Of a DNA stretch of 64,000 bases, positions 49,402 to 60,709 are shown piece after piece; position 1 is the first letter of the stretch, and each line of letters opens with the position of its first letter. The notes below the pieces were generated by a model. It was not told the origin of the DNA. It did not search any database and was given only the letters and a program-made list of their open reading frames with translations. The position numbers and the translations under genes are program-made. This DNA is from Takakia lepidozioides (Eukaryota; Streptophyta; Takakiopsida; Takakiales; Takakiaceae): assembly GCA_030704615.1 (NCBI GenBank), contig CM060731.1, positions 23,126,001-23,190,000 of the forward strand, written 5' to 3'.

Positions 49402-49597
49402 CAGTAAAATCCTATTACAGGACGGAAGATTAACTGAAGGAAAGAACGTCGTGCCACCGAAAGGAGAAACTTTAAGTATAACTTTTTCGACGGTTTTGAA
49501 TGAGAAAAATAATATGGTTTGAGAAAGTAAAGTCAATGTTTGGATGTACACTGGGACTGATGAAAAACAATTGGAATTAGATGAAGCCACAAATGCC

Positions 49598-49621
49598 AAC
49601 CTCCACTGGACAATGGAGGTT
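49598..49621. repeat. palindrome copy P5
   Basis: Arms AACCTCCACTG and CAATGGAGGTT around GA, one mismatch. Confidence 0.9.
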
Positions 49622-49729
49622 GGATGATATCCGTTGATAAAATCAACCACATGGATGAACAATGGATAATGAAGAAGCCCTCTGTAGATGAAAAATTGAT
49701 TCTATGGATGGATGAATATTAATGTGGCG

Positions 49730-49746
49730 ACTGCCCAGTGGAGGTT
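49730..49746. repeat. palindrome half-copy P6
   Basis: Right arm CAGTGGAGGTT preceded by ACTGCC; the outer part of the left arm is lost. Confidence 0.75.
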
Positions 49747-49749
49747 TGG

Positions 49750-51300
49750 AAGTAACTTTAGACAAACAAAAGCAAGTTTAGCTGGTGCACATGGTGAGTA
49801 CACAAAAAAATGAGTATAATACTATCCTACGTGAGAAATGTGCAGTTGACACCTGAGACTAAGGAAGCAGGGAGAGACCCAAAGGCTGCTTCAGAAGTAC
49901 CCTATGGGCAGAGTGGTGCAGGACAGGCAAAGAGGTACACGTTGTCCAGAGAGATGCAAGATGTCCAGAGAGGTGCGTGAAAGAAAAGAAGCAAGTGAGA
50001 GGTTCACAGTGGAAAGTTGGTGTTGTGTGGAGTCGGACGTTATATAGAGGTGACATGTAACTTTCATCTTGAATCGCTCCAATGGCAGTGTGGTATGCTT
50101 TCTCTCCCGGATCGATTGTGGCCACCGTGGATTAAGGCGAAATCGAACGGTTTATTTCAACTCGCGAAATCACAGCTTCATTGAAAGTGTGCACAATTTT
50201 CCATTTATTGACAGCAGCCATTGTCACATTAACTATGGAACAAACGATAACGGCCGCGATCAGACTGAATTCTATCGTACTTGTACGTTAGTAAGACTAC
50301 ATGTCTGGCATCATTATCGTGCGGCTCTTACAGCAGACTCTGGAATAAGCTTGAAGGATGTCGATTCTGACAAGTGGCCTGGAGAAATGAAGTCAGGCGG
50401 CTAATCGCCACAACTAATTTTGGACTGCACATTAATAATCGATCATTATAATTAGCTGGGAGGAATCCGGAGGTGAACCATAAAGCACTTTGAGATTGTT
50501 CTGTTTATATTTATCGTGCTATTACAGTGAATAAAACACTTAGGCAGGGCGGGGCATTACATGCCGACGCATTTCATTGGACAGCGAGGGCGGTGCATTT
50601 ACAGGTGTGCGGAATGCTCTGTCGTGCCTTGCTTGCTTACACATGTTTAATGTTGGGATGGACCCCTCGTATCGGGTATCCCTCGATAAATGGGCAGTCC
50701 CTATGGTGGCTCTGGACCTTAAATCGAGGAATGCCCGACACGAGGGGCCATCTACTATCCTTAAAGTCGTATGTCACATGGCACTTGCGGGTGTTGTCAG
50801 GGAATATTTACGCCTGGCGGCTAACAGCCGAAAGTGATTGTGGACGGCTCATAATGAGACAATGATTATAGAGTGTGAGGAATCCGTAGGTACAGCGTTG
50901 TGTCCTCTGGCAAATTGAGTTCGAAACGACTGCCTAAGCGTGTCACGTGGATGGTCACATGGGCGTTTGGGGCGTGGGTTAAGGTTTGGCGGCTTCGAAT
51001 CTATTTTAAGATTTTTGTAAGCGTGAGGGTTGCAGAGTTTGACCAATGGCGTCATTACAGTCATTTCGTTCTTTTTCCATTCGTCTGTCCAGTCGTCTGT
51101 TCAAACGTGTGTGCATTCGTCATTCAATTTGGAACAAAAGTTGATTTAATTTCATCTGTGTGGATGGACAGTATTAATGTTAGTTTGCGTGGATGCGGCA
51201 GAACATCCATTTGGGCCGCGCAACCGTTCGATTTCGGACGGAGACGATGGTTCAGATCATTCTTGAAGGTCGCTTATAAGGGGTGCGCTCTTTGAGCCCG
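49750..51300. other. no gene recognised
   Basis: About 1.5 kb between the minus-strand DUF7869 gene and the plus-strand genes. Open frames here (for example 50527-50865) have no recognisable domain. It could act as a divergent promoter region. Confidence 0.45.
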
Positions 51301-51314
51301 GCCTTGGGGCTTCA

Positions 51315-51657
51315 TATTTTATACGCGTAAGCGCTGCGCGAGTGAGAGCTTGACTGTTGAGAGAGGAGAGCGTGAAAGGGAAGAGTTTTGGAGCGCGGAG
51401 AGAAAGAGACTGTACACTGGAGCGTGGAGAGAAAGAGAGCAGATTTGGCCGAGTGCAGAGAGAGCAGAGGGTGAAAGGTGAAAGAGTGAAATAGGTGTTT
51501 TTAGAAGAGCGGGGAGGAGAGACAGGACAGTGGCGAGTGGAGATTGACGAGTGCAGAGGCGAGAGCACAGTGCAATTACCGGCAGGCGGAGGTGCGGAAG
51601 AGAGTATCAAGCGAAGGACTGTGGTTGCAGGGGCACCAAAATGGCCGGCACAAGCAG
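51315..51657 (+). promoter_or_regulatory. possible promoter, purine-rich leader and first exon
   Basis: A TATTTTATA box-like string (51315-51323) is followed by about 300 bp of GAGAGAAAG-rich leader, then an ATG in a good context (CCAAAATGGCC, 51641) whose six-codon frame (MAGTS-) runs into a GT donor at 51658. This looks like the 5' end of a spliced plus-strand gene feeding the downstream block. Pure inference from composition and signals. Confidence 0.3.
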
Positions 51658-51659
51658 GT

Positions 51660-52440
51660 ACAACATTGAAAACTCATTTTTTTCGTCTTATGTTTCATGT
51701 TTTGTGTTGGCCTGTTCTCAATTCGTATGGCCTGCTCTCGATTCATGTGGCCTATTCTCGATTCAATTCGTTTGGATCCTGCTTCATTCTATGTTGCACT
51801 GCACTGTCTTCAGTGCACTCTCATCTGTACTTCAGTGCTTCAGTCCGTGCTTCGGTGCACATTAGGTTTATGTTTCATTGTCTGCTTCGTTGTTTGCTTC
51901 ATTCCTGCTTCATTCTCTGTCAATTCATTTCACTCCTTCTCTATTCTGTGCTTCAGTGCACTCCCGCTTCATTGCTTCACTGTTGTTGTTCAATTCACCA
52001 ATGGTTTGTAGGGTGGTTTTGTGTGGTGGTTTTGTGTGCAATAGGGTTTGTGTGTGCTTGTTCTGGTCGATTAGGGTAATGGTTTAGGGTGGCGGGAGAT
52101 TACCATGCTGGTTGTATTGCTTGTTTTGTTCAATGTGGTGGTTTTTTAGGACAGTGGTTTCGGAAATGTCCGGTTGTTTATTTCTCAACCGTTTTCTTGA
52201 TCCTCAAATCCGGCGTTAGTTTGTTCTTGTCAATAGTTTATGCATTTCTTCCCATTCAAATTCAATTCTGAATGGCAATTTTCATTTCAAATCCAATTTT
52301 GTCGAATTCGGCAATTCTGAAACTCCACGATAGCCTAGTCTACTTGTATTCTACACTAGACATAGGCTAACAGTAGGCTTCGTGCAGGCCAGAGTAGACT
52401 ATTCGTAGACCAATGTCATGCACATGAGGAACCAAAAACT
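51660..52440 (+). other. possible intron, pyrimidine-rich low complexity
   Basis: Low-complexity sequence with many TGCTTCATT and TTCAGTGC-like phrases, no coding potential recognised. It would fit a long first intron after the exon ending at 51657. Confidence 0.35.
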
Positions 52441-52441
52441 G

Positions 52442-52467
52442 GAACCTCCACTGCCCAGTGGAGGTTC
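52442..52467. repeat. palindrome copy P7
   Basis: Perfect 26-bp palindromic unit: GAACCTCCACTG, centre CC, CAGTGGAGGTTC. Confidence 0.97.
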
Positions 52468-52643
52468 GCGAGAATTCTGTATGGGGAAGCTGAAAGACAT
52501 TTTTTAACGTTAGGACGAAATCGGATAATTCCGGGAGAAATGAAAATCAGTGTGAGATGATGTGAGAACGAGTGATGGAATCATATGTGTAACATTGTAA
52601 GTGTGACACATACTTTCCAACGAGACTGAGATACGATAATTGG

Positions 52644-52669
52644 GAACCTCCACTACCCAGTGGAGGTTC
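52644..52669. repeat. palindrome copy P8
   Basis: GAACCTCCACTA, centre CC, CAGTGGAGGTTC; one arm mismatch next to the centre. Confidence 0.95.
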
Positions 52670-52836
52670 GACATTTCTTTGGGTCAGCCAGTTACACACT
52701 CTGATAAGTTTTTATGTCAGTATGAGAAAGAGGAGCTAGGGTGGGGAACCGGTGTCTGACGATGAGTACAAGACCGTCAGCTTAAATTGGATCAAGAGAC
52801 GGTGTTCGGTAGACGTGATGGAAGTGGACCATCCAG

Positions 52837-53355
52837 ATAAAAAAACATGGTGTTTCGGAACCAGATTGGGGGTCTACCGAGCCGAACAAACTGTCTGGGA
52901 TTGACGAAAATGTGACTGTAGAATCCCCGCGGAACACATCCAAATCTCCCAACAATACACTTGAAGACATCTCCAAGTATACCCTGGCGGAAATAAGAGA
53001 AAGCGTTCATGTAAACAATGATGTCAACGGATCTCCTGCCTACTCCCAAGATTATCCGGCATACACCCCTCCAGACTATTCCCCGGACACATTGGCGGCG
53101 ATACGAGTGATCGTTTTTGGATATCCCGCATCTCCGGGTTACTCACCAGCATCTCCTGAATCCACAACAGGATCTTACCCTCCAAACTTCTCCCTGGACA
53201 TTGCAACGAGACAGGGAATCCTGGAACTCCTGGACGTCTTCGGATCTCCAGGATACTCCCCTGCGTCTCCTGAAAGTATCACCGGATCCCCAAAATATAC
53301 CCCTCCAGACTATTCGCCTGATACACTCAGAGAGATCAGAAGAAGCATTTTGTAG
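52837..53355 (+). CDS. protein with RNA polymerase II CTD-like YSPxSP repeats
   Basis: Open frame of ~172 codons, ending in TAG at 53353. There is no in-frame ATG, so it is probably an internal or last exon; a CAG acceptor at 52834-52836 fits. The protein contains two copies of a ~70-residue unit: YTPPDYSPDTLAAIR and YTPPDYSPDTLREIR, each linked to GYSPASPES(T/I)TGS with SPAYSQDYPAY and NFSLDIATRQGILELLD between. The Y-S-P-x-S-P and S-P-x-Y patterns resemble degenerate heptads of the RNA polymerase II C-terminal domain (YSPTSPS). The repeats are separated by LxxIR-type amphipathic segments, unlike a true CTD. Function unknown. It lies between palindromes P8 and P9 and upstream of CTD-phosphatase-fold genes. 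Confidence 0.65.
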   Translation: MKKHGVSEPDWGSTEPNKLSGIDENVTVESPRNTSKSPNNTLEDISKYTLAEIRESVHVNNDVNGSPAYSQDYPAYTPPDYSPDTLAAIRVIVFGYPASPGYSPASPESTTGSYPPNFSLDIATRQGILELLDVFGSPGYSPASPESITGSPKYTPPDYSPDTLREIRRSIL

Positions 53356-53572
53356 TTCTTGGGTATATAATATAGAATGGTCTGAATATAGTGCGAGAAG
53401 TCCTTGAGTAATTTTTGGACGAATTAGTTTTGAAGATATCTATTGTAGATTTGTCCTGTTTCAGGATGATGTACTCAATGGCTCCTGAGCCTCATTTTCA
53501 TTAAAGTTTTTTTCTACAACATCTATAAAATATGGAGGATTTCCCATTTCATGTAGAAAGCCTCGTACATAC

Positions 53573-53598
53573 GAACCTCCACTGTCCAGTGGAGGTTC
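53573..53598. repeat. palindrome copy P9
   Basis: GAACCTCCACTG, centre TC, CAGTGGAGGTTC, perfect arms. Confidence 0.95.
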
Positions 53599-53678
53599 TT
53601 GTTTCTGGAATGATGGATGCTAGTAAGAGATATCTTATTATTTGATTATCTAATGAATTTGTGTTTGGTTGTAACAGA

Positions 53679-56600
53679 AGACATCCCACACCACCAAATT
53701 GCGTCCCGGGATTGATTGGAGATATTTGTGGCGCATTCGTATGTCGGAAGTCCTCACATTTCAAAACTGAGCATACCGCAATTTTTGAGCTTAACCCAGA
53801 GGTGACAAATTGGGGAATCGTGCCTGTCGGTACACCTCCTGATCACAAACTGTCTTTTCATTACAGAAGTCTTGGAGTAATAACAGACTTAAAATACGCA
53901 GAAGCTCTCGATATAGAGCTTGAATCTGAAGAGGAAAACCCGATGTTGGTTTTGTTCCTGCATGAGGATGCGAGAACCCCCATGACGTTTGGTTTCAAAG
54001 TGGAGGTGAGTCGTCTGAACAAGTCATTGATGAATGAATGCATTGCAATGGGTTTTAGATTTCCAGACGAGGGCTCAGTATTTACCGACGTAGGTTTGTC
54101 GACGGCTTGGAGTATTTTTCTGGATCTTCTGCACGCAATGGGGAACGACATTCGCAAGAAACGAGCACTAGAGGAAGCATCAAAGTCGAAGAGGGGAAAA
54201 CGCAAGTTGTCGACAGCCGGCAATGATGACAATGAGGCCAGGACTTCCACAGGAAAGAAGAAACAGAAAGAGGATCAGGATCCAGCATTGATGTCAGATA
54301 ACAAGAGACCTAAAGCTGGGGAGATTTTCGAGAAGGGAAAATGTGAGAAGATGGAGGAGAGGCTCACGAAGGAATACAATGACATATTTCCATTCGGATT
54401 CGAGAGTACCTTCCTTGTGAACGTTTCCATGATGGAACTAGCTCCAAAGAGCATGGTTTACAGGCCATTAAATATCAAGCATAAGGACGAAGTGAAAGCG
54501 CGACTATTCCAGCTTCATTTGTTCGACTCCAAACATCCGGTGTATCTCGCGCCAATCAACCCTTCCAATCCCGAGAAGATTACTTCATCGCGACCGAAGC
54601 AATAGAAGGAAATGGACGTATCCAGGTTCTTCGTCATAGGTGGACAATACACCATTGTGGCAGCAAAGGTAATGGACTTCACTTCTACCCAGACCTCTCT
54701 TTTAACGAACCTCCACTGGGCAGTGGAGGTTGGTGTTGAACAACAAAATTGGATATATTGTCCCTACATTTTCAACTCTCTCACCCATTTTACATTATTT
54801 GTAGCAGGAACTTCTCGAGGATCTTGCCGACAACGAACTGAAGGAGTACTACCGGGAGTGGCCTGCGAAGATTGTATGGTCTACCGATGAATAAAGGCTC
54901 CTGAAGTTGTCAAAGCTCCTCAACGATCCCAATACGGCGCAAAAGTTTGATACAACAATGCCGGAGAAAGTTGCGCATGCGCGAATGTTATTCAACCTGA
55001 GGGGGAAGCCAAAGAAATACAATGATCACACCACCAAGTCCGAGACGAAACAATGGAAGGTATGCATTTATGGAATAAAAATCTACTATTCACATTCATT
55101 TTGTGCTAAATAATACTTCTGTTGTCGGAGTGACACCTAATTTTTCCGTGGATGAATGTGCAGGAGTTCATGTTTGCCTGTCATTTGATACTTGAAATGG
55201 GTAGCATTAAGGAGACAATTGGTCCTGGTACTTTGCGACGACGACGTTTGGAAGATCTGGGAAGTTGTTTTCAAAAACTGGGAGCAGGGAAAGCTACTCG
55301 ATCCGCTTGGGATACAGTACAAGGGTGAACAACAACAGCTCACGAAATCTGCTATCGCAAAGCTGCAAGGGTTGAACAGATGGCAGCCGATAAAAGTTGC
55401 GCAGAAAATCCTGGACCTGAAATTGACCATTCGAGATTACAAAGGACAAGACAAATCAATTCAAGGCATGAACAAGTATATAGACGACATGAAAATGCGT
55501 CGATTTATTGTCGACGATGTTATGGAAGTGGTGGGGTGGCCTTGGAGGAGCAAATAGTGCACAGAACCGTACACTAAGGACGAGTGGCGTGAAGTGAAGA
55601 AAAAGTACCACTTCAATAAGGCAGAGTTCTCAACATTTAAAGACAAACTGGGGACGGATTACATCTAAAGCAAGATCAAGATGAACATGGAGATAAAACC
55701 ACTCCTTTTGTTAAGTACATCTCATCCATCAAGAAAGCTTATGAGGATAGAGAGGATGCCATGGCGATTATTTCAGCGAGTTTCAAGTCTCATTACGCTC
55801 TCATGGGGGGGAACAAAATTCACCAATGCCAAGTCCCGTCTGCGACTCGCACCGAAGAAACGGTTTGACAACATAGCGATGGTGTTCGTCAATACAATTT
55901 CTGAAGATAACTCTATGGTATTTGAGTCCAAGGATTATGTGAACATACTGAAGGCTTTTGTGGCTCAGAAAATGAACACGAGTGCTTTTGTTTTCTTCTC
56001 AATGCAACCGTCCTCGGCCAATCTGGTCTCCTACATCATAAATGGTCCCGGAAAGAACATCGTATCTTGTCTTCAGGGATTTATTATTTTCGGGGAAGTT
56101 ATGAAAATGTTACAAAAATAGCACGAAGACTTTCTCTCGGACTGTACTGTGCCTGGACTATGTTTTTCCAGCGACACCTGAGGAGATTCAGAATCCGGAC
56201 GAGCCCATCGCCACCGTACTCTTAATCGAGCCAATTCAGCCGATTCTGGAAGGGCCTTCTGAGAAGCCATTAGCTTTTGAAGAAGAGTGCAGGACTTATA
56301 ATCATGAGCTACGAGTTGACACATACGACTATTTGGCCTCCCTGTTTTATCGAGACGGAATGTCCGCTGTCAACATCTTCGGAGGCATGATGTTGACGTA
56401 CGCACTTCATGTAAGTGTAAAACTTTTTTTCATTTTAAAAACATTTTTTATATTTTTTATCGAACACGTCCTCTGTTTTACTGACTGGGTTTATCTGCAG
56501 GCAAGAACATTCGAGTGCTTGACATCAACCACTCAACCAAAAAAACAAATTGCAAAGGAAAAGTTGAAGCGAATTTAAGAAGCTTCAAATTGAGAATGAC

Positions 56601-56790
56601 AATATTGCTGAAGAGTTTGACGGCGGAGACGATGATGAGGATGAGGAAAAGGAAGATGAAGACTTGGAAGAAGGAGGCGGACATTCCGAACATGGAGAGG
56701 AGGACGAGGGCATCGATGGTAACGAGGACAAAGAGGGCCACGCGGGAGACAATGCAGACCGTTGGGAGGCTGTACTACAACACACCCTAT
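53679..56790 (+). pseudogene. ParB-like + methylase-like composite gene
   Basis: Multi-exon plus-strand gene, broken. Exon 1 (about 53679-54668, after TAACAG) has an unknown N-terminal part, a Lys-rich stretch (KSKRGKRKLSTAG), then SMVYRPLNIKHKDEVKARLF, PVYLAPINP, an in-frame TAG (54603-54605) and FFVIGGQYTIVAAK, recalling ParB/sulfiredoxin-like nuclease folds. The intron 54669-54804 carries palindrome P10. Exon 2 (54805-55059) has ELLEDLADNELKEYYREWPA, a TAA (54892-54894) and LSKLLND. Exon 3 starts at 55164 (EFMFACHLILEMGS) and soon shifts frame, with stops at 55555 and 55666. Near 55860-56120 lies DNIAMVFVNTI..SMQPSSANLVSYIING; near 56330-56580 lies YLASLFYRDGMSAVNIFGGM and IAKEKLKRI, like the SAM-binding FGG and Asn/Asp-loop region of DNA methylases. 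A very acidic tail (DGGDDDEDEEKEDEDLEEG) follows near 56620. Family placement is tentative. Confidence 0.55.
54708..54731. repeat. palindrome copy P10
   Basis: Perfect arms AACCTCCACTG and CAGTGGAGGTT around GG, 39 bp inside a GT-AG intron of the ParB-like gene. Confidence 0.95.
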
Positions 56791-57099
56791 GTAATTTCGA
56801 CAATTTTGTTTGACGCTGGTGTTGACTGTTGTCACTTTCGACTGTTCCAACTATTTTTCAGTCAAAATTTATATTAAAATATTCGAGGTGCTAGACAGCC
56901 GCGAAAATTTTGACTGTAGTGAGAAACTTTGACTACCTAAAATGAGCTGACTGAGACAACCAGTTAAGTAATGACACGTGTAATCACAATATATAAACTA
57001 TATAGCAATATATGTGTGGATAATAAGAAGTAAAACAACTTAACTACGTTTTAACTGACCCGGCTCATTAATAGTAAACTAATCGTGTGCTGGTTAAGG

Positions 57100-57265
57100 T
57101 TAGTGAAACAAAACAACTAAATTATCTGAACGAATGATAAAAAAAAACGCCTTGCTGGCAGCTATTGGATGAACGTATGAAAGGTTAGTGAAACAAAAGA
57201 ACTGAACTATTTGAACGAATGATAAACAAACGCCTTGCTGGCAGCTATTGGATGAACGTACGAAA
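57100..57265. repeat. 80-bp tandem duplication
   Basis: Two units beginning GGTTAGTGAAACAAAA and ending CAGCTATTGGATGAACGTA, about 80 bp apart. Confidence 0.9.
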
Positions 57266-57431
57266 TATAATTTTTGTGCACTGGATGAACGTATGAATGA
57301 ACATATGTTTGCAGTTTTCGAACATTGTGGTTTTATTGCAAGTACGTATTGCGGAGACTAGACTGTTTGTTTCATCTTTGGTTTGATTTGAAGTCTGAAC
57401 TGTCGATATTGAACTGCTAGTGTGTTGGCAT

Positions 57432-57699
57432 GCAGTTTAAGAAAGGATACAAGGTCAATTTGCGCAGCTTTAAGAAAGCAGGTCTGGTTGTTGGTTGGGG
57501 CAAGATTGTTGGGGTTTATGGCAAAGTGGGCTCGTTGCCAGATGGGTACTATAGTGTTCAAGTTGAAAATGCTATTGAGCCAACGCACCTTATACCTTCT
57601 TGCAACACCGAGGCTTCTGATAGTGAGGTCACTTTGGGTGACATGGTAGGCACCACCGTTCTGTGGAACTACAAGTTCCTGAATTCATTCACGAAATGA
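57432..57699 (+). pseudogene. orphan DUF8039-like exon
   Basis: After a TTGGCATGCAG acceptor-like site the frame reads FKKGYKVNLRSFKKAGLVVG, then VYGKVGSLPDGYYSVQVENA, VTLGDMVGTTVLW and a stop at 57697. The TLGDMVGTTVLW phrase matches DTLMEAIGTPVVW in the minus-strand gene near 49190, so both belong to the same domain type, which I take to be DUF8039-like. No other part of a transposase is visible around it, so it is likely the last exon of an otherwise lost element inserted into the block. Confidence 0.55.
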
Positions 57700-58400
57700 T
57701 TCCGATGTTCTCTTGACATGTCCACGATAGTGCTGGACCTAGCTGAAAAGCAAATTTTCCTTACTCAATGATTTAACTTGGGCAGTGATCTATGGATATG
57801 GCAACATGGGCCATCATGCTCGATGTGGCCAAAACTTGTTTCGCAAAACACTCTTGATATAGAGCCATCCAAATGTTATGCATTCCTACCATGTATTTGT
57901 ATTCTATGTTTTGTTGTATTTGTAAGATATTTTCAATGCAGTGCAGCGAATCAAAAAATTTAAATACAAAACCCACTAATTCACATATATATCCATATAA
58001 ATAAAAAGTAAATAAATATAACAGAATCCACAAAAACAAAAAAACAATATTAAACAAAAAGCCTCCTTAATTTCAAAATATATTTAATATATAGTTTTAA
58101 TATTTATGTATACACCCCATAGTGAAATATATTTATTAAAATATGTCCTCTTTTACTGGTTCACAGTAAAATACTACATTATACACAGTCAAGCGAACTC
58201 ACTATCACTGTCTCACAATCGAACCGTATACTAAAAATCATGGCACACAGTCATTATGTTCCACTGATACAGTCATAGTATAGTAGAAGATATATACCAT
58301 GCTACTCGACAGTACTTCACGTTACTATATACCATACCGCAAAATAGTAATAATTTTTGTAGTTTTGAGTAGATTACAATCACTTAAATTCAAACATGTC
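57700..58400. other. AT-rich, no gene recognised
   Basis: Very AT-rich sequence following the DUF8039-like exon, no coding signal. Confidence 0.5.
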
Positions 58401-58404
58401 ATCC

Positions 58405-58655
58405 CGTACTTTACTACACGTCATACTTCAGTTAAACCACTTTACTTGATGTCCTCACACTGAGGTTAAGCCACTTTACTACACGTCATATGTCCACGTC
58501 ATACTTCAGTTAAACCACGTTACTACACGTCATTCATCCACGTCATACGACTGTAGAACCACTTCATTACACGTCATGCATCCACCTTATAATTCAGTTA
58601 AACCACTTTACTACACATCATAGCCACGTCATACTGTTTTGCCTACACGTCACCC
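58405..58655. repeat. short tandem repeat with CACTTTACTACACGTCAT units
   Basis: At least five degenerate units of ~50 bp combining TTAAACCACTTTACTACACG, TCATNCATCCACGTCATA and CTTCAG phrases. Confidence 0.85.
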
Positions 58656-58909
58656 CTAGGTTTTACTGTCACATTTCACTGTCAGAACCTGGCATCTGGA
58701 TTCGACTACTTGACTGAAACGACTTGACCTTTGTCACGCATGTTTGACTATGGAGGCTGGGAGTAAAAATGTTGCAAACGACTAAAATGTCTTGCGTGAT
58801 GTTCTCAAGTCCATCCAGTGACTGAGTTCTGAAGTCTTGAATCACATCTAGGTGTCCAGCACTACAATACAAGCTGGGCTTTTTTACTCTGTATTTGACT
58901 GCGGTCCAC

Positions 58910-60608
58910 AAGGTCGTGATTCTGGATGTGGATTCGTCGAGTTCAAGCAAGAGAACTAAGAGTAATCCTGCTTCACCCTCAAGGGGTGCGGAGGCTAGCT
59001 CAATCGAGGTGGGTGGCAATATTGTTGGGAATGCAGAAGACTGGTTCAAACCTATAGAAGGGGACGAGCCTGCGCCAATGTCCCCGTCTCCCGCAAAAGA
59101 GAGGGTAGAGAGAGCGAGGTCAAAGAGCCCGTGTCCCACAAAAGACAGCAGACAAAGAGCGAGGACTAAGAGCCCGTCTCCCGCAAAACGGGACAGTTGT
59201 GACAGGGCCCGGACTAAAAGCCCGTCTATTGGAAAAAACAGCAGAGGCAGAGGCCGAACTCAGAGCCCAACTTACTCTCAAAGTGTCTCCCAACATGTCA
59301 ATTTGGATGTAGGTAACGAATGACACCTGGAGATTTATGGTGTCTTTAAGTATTATAAATGGAACAAATTGTGTGTATTGCATCTAGTTGTGTTCTTGTT
59401 GAGTTTTTGCCAATATCTAATGTGTATCTTGATATTTCAAACCTTCTTCCACTTTACATGTGACTGAAGGTTACGAAAATTTGTATAGATCCATGAACGG
59501 AAATTGGAGGAAATCACACAAACCCGGACAGAATCCATCGCGACTCAAACAGTGAGGAGGCAGGTGGACTTAACAATAAGGGTCAGCCCACCTGATCCGG
59601 TCATACAAGCAACCTCCACTGCCCAGTCGACATTGCGAGATGGAGGAGATGAGTCGGAGATGGTTGTTGCTCAGCGCGAAGAAAAAAAGAGCGAGCAGCC
59701 ACAGCAGCAAATTCGGAATCCCTCCCCGAAACGGGTACACACTTCATAACCATCTTAGCTATGTTCTTCTTTTTCCTTCTTCTAGTTTTTCAAATAAATT
59801 AATTGTTATGTTATTCCACAGGATGATACGATTCACCCTCCAATCGACTGTCACAAATCTGTGAACCCACAGGATTGGTATCGCCTCTCTGAGGGACCGA
59901 AAGGATATCGACCAGGATACTACGTCCTGGTTCTTAATGTCGGTTTATCTCCGAGATGGCCTGAGATCCCCTCCCGCAACCCATCCTTGTGTGTGTGCTG
60001 GAAAATTCAAGCTTGCAGTCCGAAATGGGTTGGACGACTTCCTGAAATGGGTCCTTAAGCATTTTAAGGTCTACTTTTGGAACATTGGACCGTTAGAAAA
60101 TATCCTGGATATAGGGTTAGCTTTGTTTGGAAGAAGGTTTTACAAGGTCAGGGAATTCAGCAATGAGAACTGCGTGAAGCATAGACAGACTTTCAGTGAC
60201 GAATGGCCCAAATATCCGAGAGCGCCAATATATCTTAAACGTCTCTACGACCTTTTCACTGTAGTCGACAATGTAGCGTACAAATCAAACACACTTCTTA
60301 TCGACACTGTAGAAAATATGTATAAGTCCTACTTGAACCCAAAGTCGATGGGTATCTTCCTTCCAAAATATAAAGCGCTCGTCGACCCATACAAGGACAA
60401 GTTTCTTCTGGATGAACTCAAACCACACCTGGAAGAGTTGCGGTTATCCGGAAAAGATGCTGATATATTCAACGTAGAAAAACCCATAGGATGTTGACCT
60501 TATAATGACCCAAAGGTCAAATGCCTCTTGCTATGGGATTTGCAATGGCAGGTTTATCTTAGAAAACAAAAATTTCCTGACGCTTCCTTGGAACAGATTG
60601 AAACGTAG
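58910..60608 (+). pseudogene. NIF/FCP1-SCP-fold gene A with Ser-Pro-rich N-terminus
   Basis: Exons about 58910-59316, 59493-59734, 59822 to stop 60606-60608. The N-terminal part has basic SP repeats (ARSKSPCPTK, ARTKSPSPAK, ARTKSPSIGK), then a Gln/Glu-rich part. The third exon opens DDTIHPPIDCHKSVNPQDWY and YYVLVLNV, where a phosphatase DxDx(T/V) motif is expected; the Asp is replaced and a frameshift follows near 59940. It then reads AVRNGLDDFLKWVLKHFKVY, PIYLKRLYDLF and NTLLIDTVENMYKSYLNP, the core of the NIF domain. A TGA at 60495-60497 interrupts an otherwise continuing frame (PYNDPKVKCLLLWDLQWQ). FCP1/SCP enzymes dephosphorylate the RNA polymerase II CTD, but this copy lacks catalytic residues. 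The start is uncertain. Confidence 0.7.
59611..59634. repeat. palindrome copy P11 (degraded)
   Basis: Left arm AACCTCCACTG perfect, centre CC, right arm CAGTCGACATT with three mismatches. It lies within an exon of gene A, where it would be translated. Confidence 0.75.
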
Positions 60609-60630
60609 ATGGTTGCTCTAGATTTTCCTA

Positions 60631-60654
60631 AACCTCGACTGTCTAGTGGACGTT
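60631..60654. repeat. palindrome copy P12
   Basis: AACCTCGACTG, centre TC, TAGTGGACGTT. It lies between the stop of gene A and the first coding sequence of gene B. Confidence 0.85.
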
Positions 60655-60709
60655 GCTCCCAACGTCAATCCTGTCCTTGGTTTATCTTGATTACCATCTA
60701 AGTGGATGT

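Larger units (their letters stand above)
47056..49420 (-). pseudogene. DUF8039-like + DUF7869-like transposon-type gene
   Basis: Minus-strand gene broken by in-frame stops. The first exon (from ~49380 down) contains VFLSLPGSPSVVASGDCLN and DADTLMEAIGTPVVWDV, resembling the DUF8039 domain of plant transposon proteins. An in-frame TAG (48529-48531) lies inside an otherwise continuous KPCCKL..CCQYFDWRKTLAIR region. Next come EGVDVCEKAWWIIHGIGRST, LPPEMNWKRIREESNE at a GT donor, and an intron holding palindrome P3. The next exon contains TFAKCT, a TAA, then CEMLKDL, followed by IHDKMDHRKTAIPRL and MVMHGHGDGAYVRFSLEFW. The end contains LYLQMDNSSKDNKNRWMLAF and LGFLMVGHTHEDIDGFFSYL, the DUF7869 signature. 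The 3' limit near 47056 is approximate. I infer a transposon-derived gene. DUF7869-type proteins often have N-terminal Cys-rich and DUF8039-like parts. Confidence 0.75.

Noticed and set aside
56880-58900. CACTA transposon ends around the DUF8039-like exon
   Set aside because: CACTA/TAGTG strings occur but I could not find a matching terminal pair with a 3-bp target duplication.
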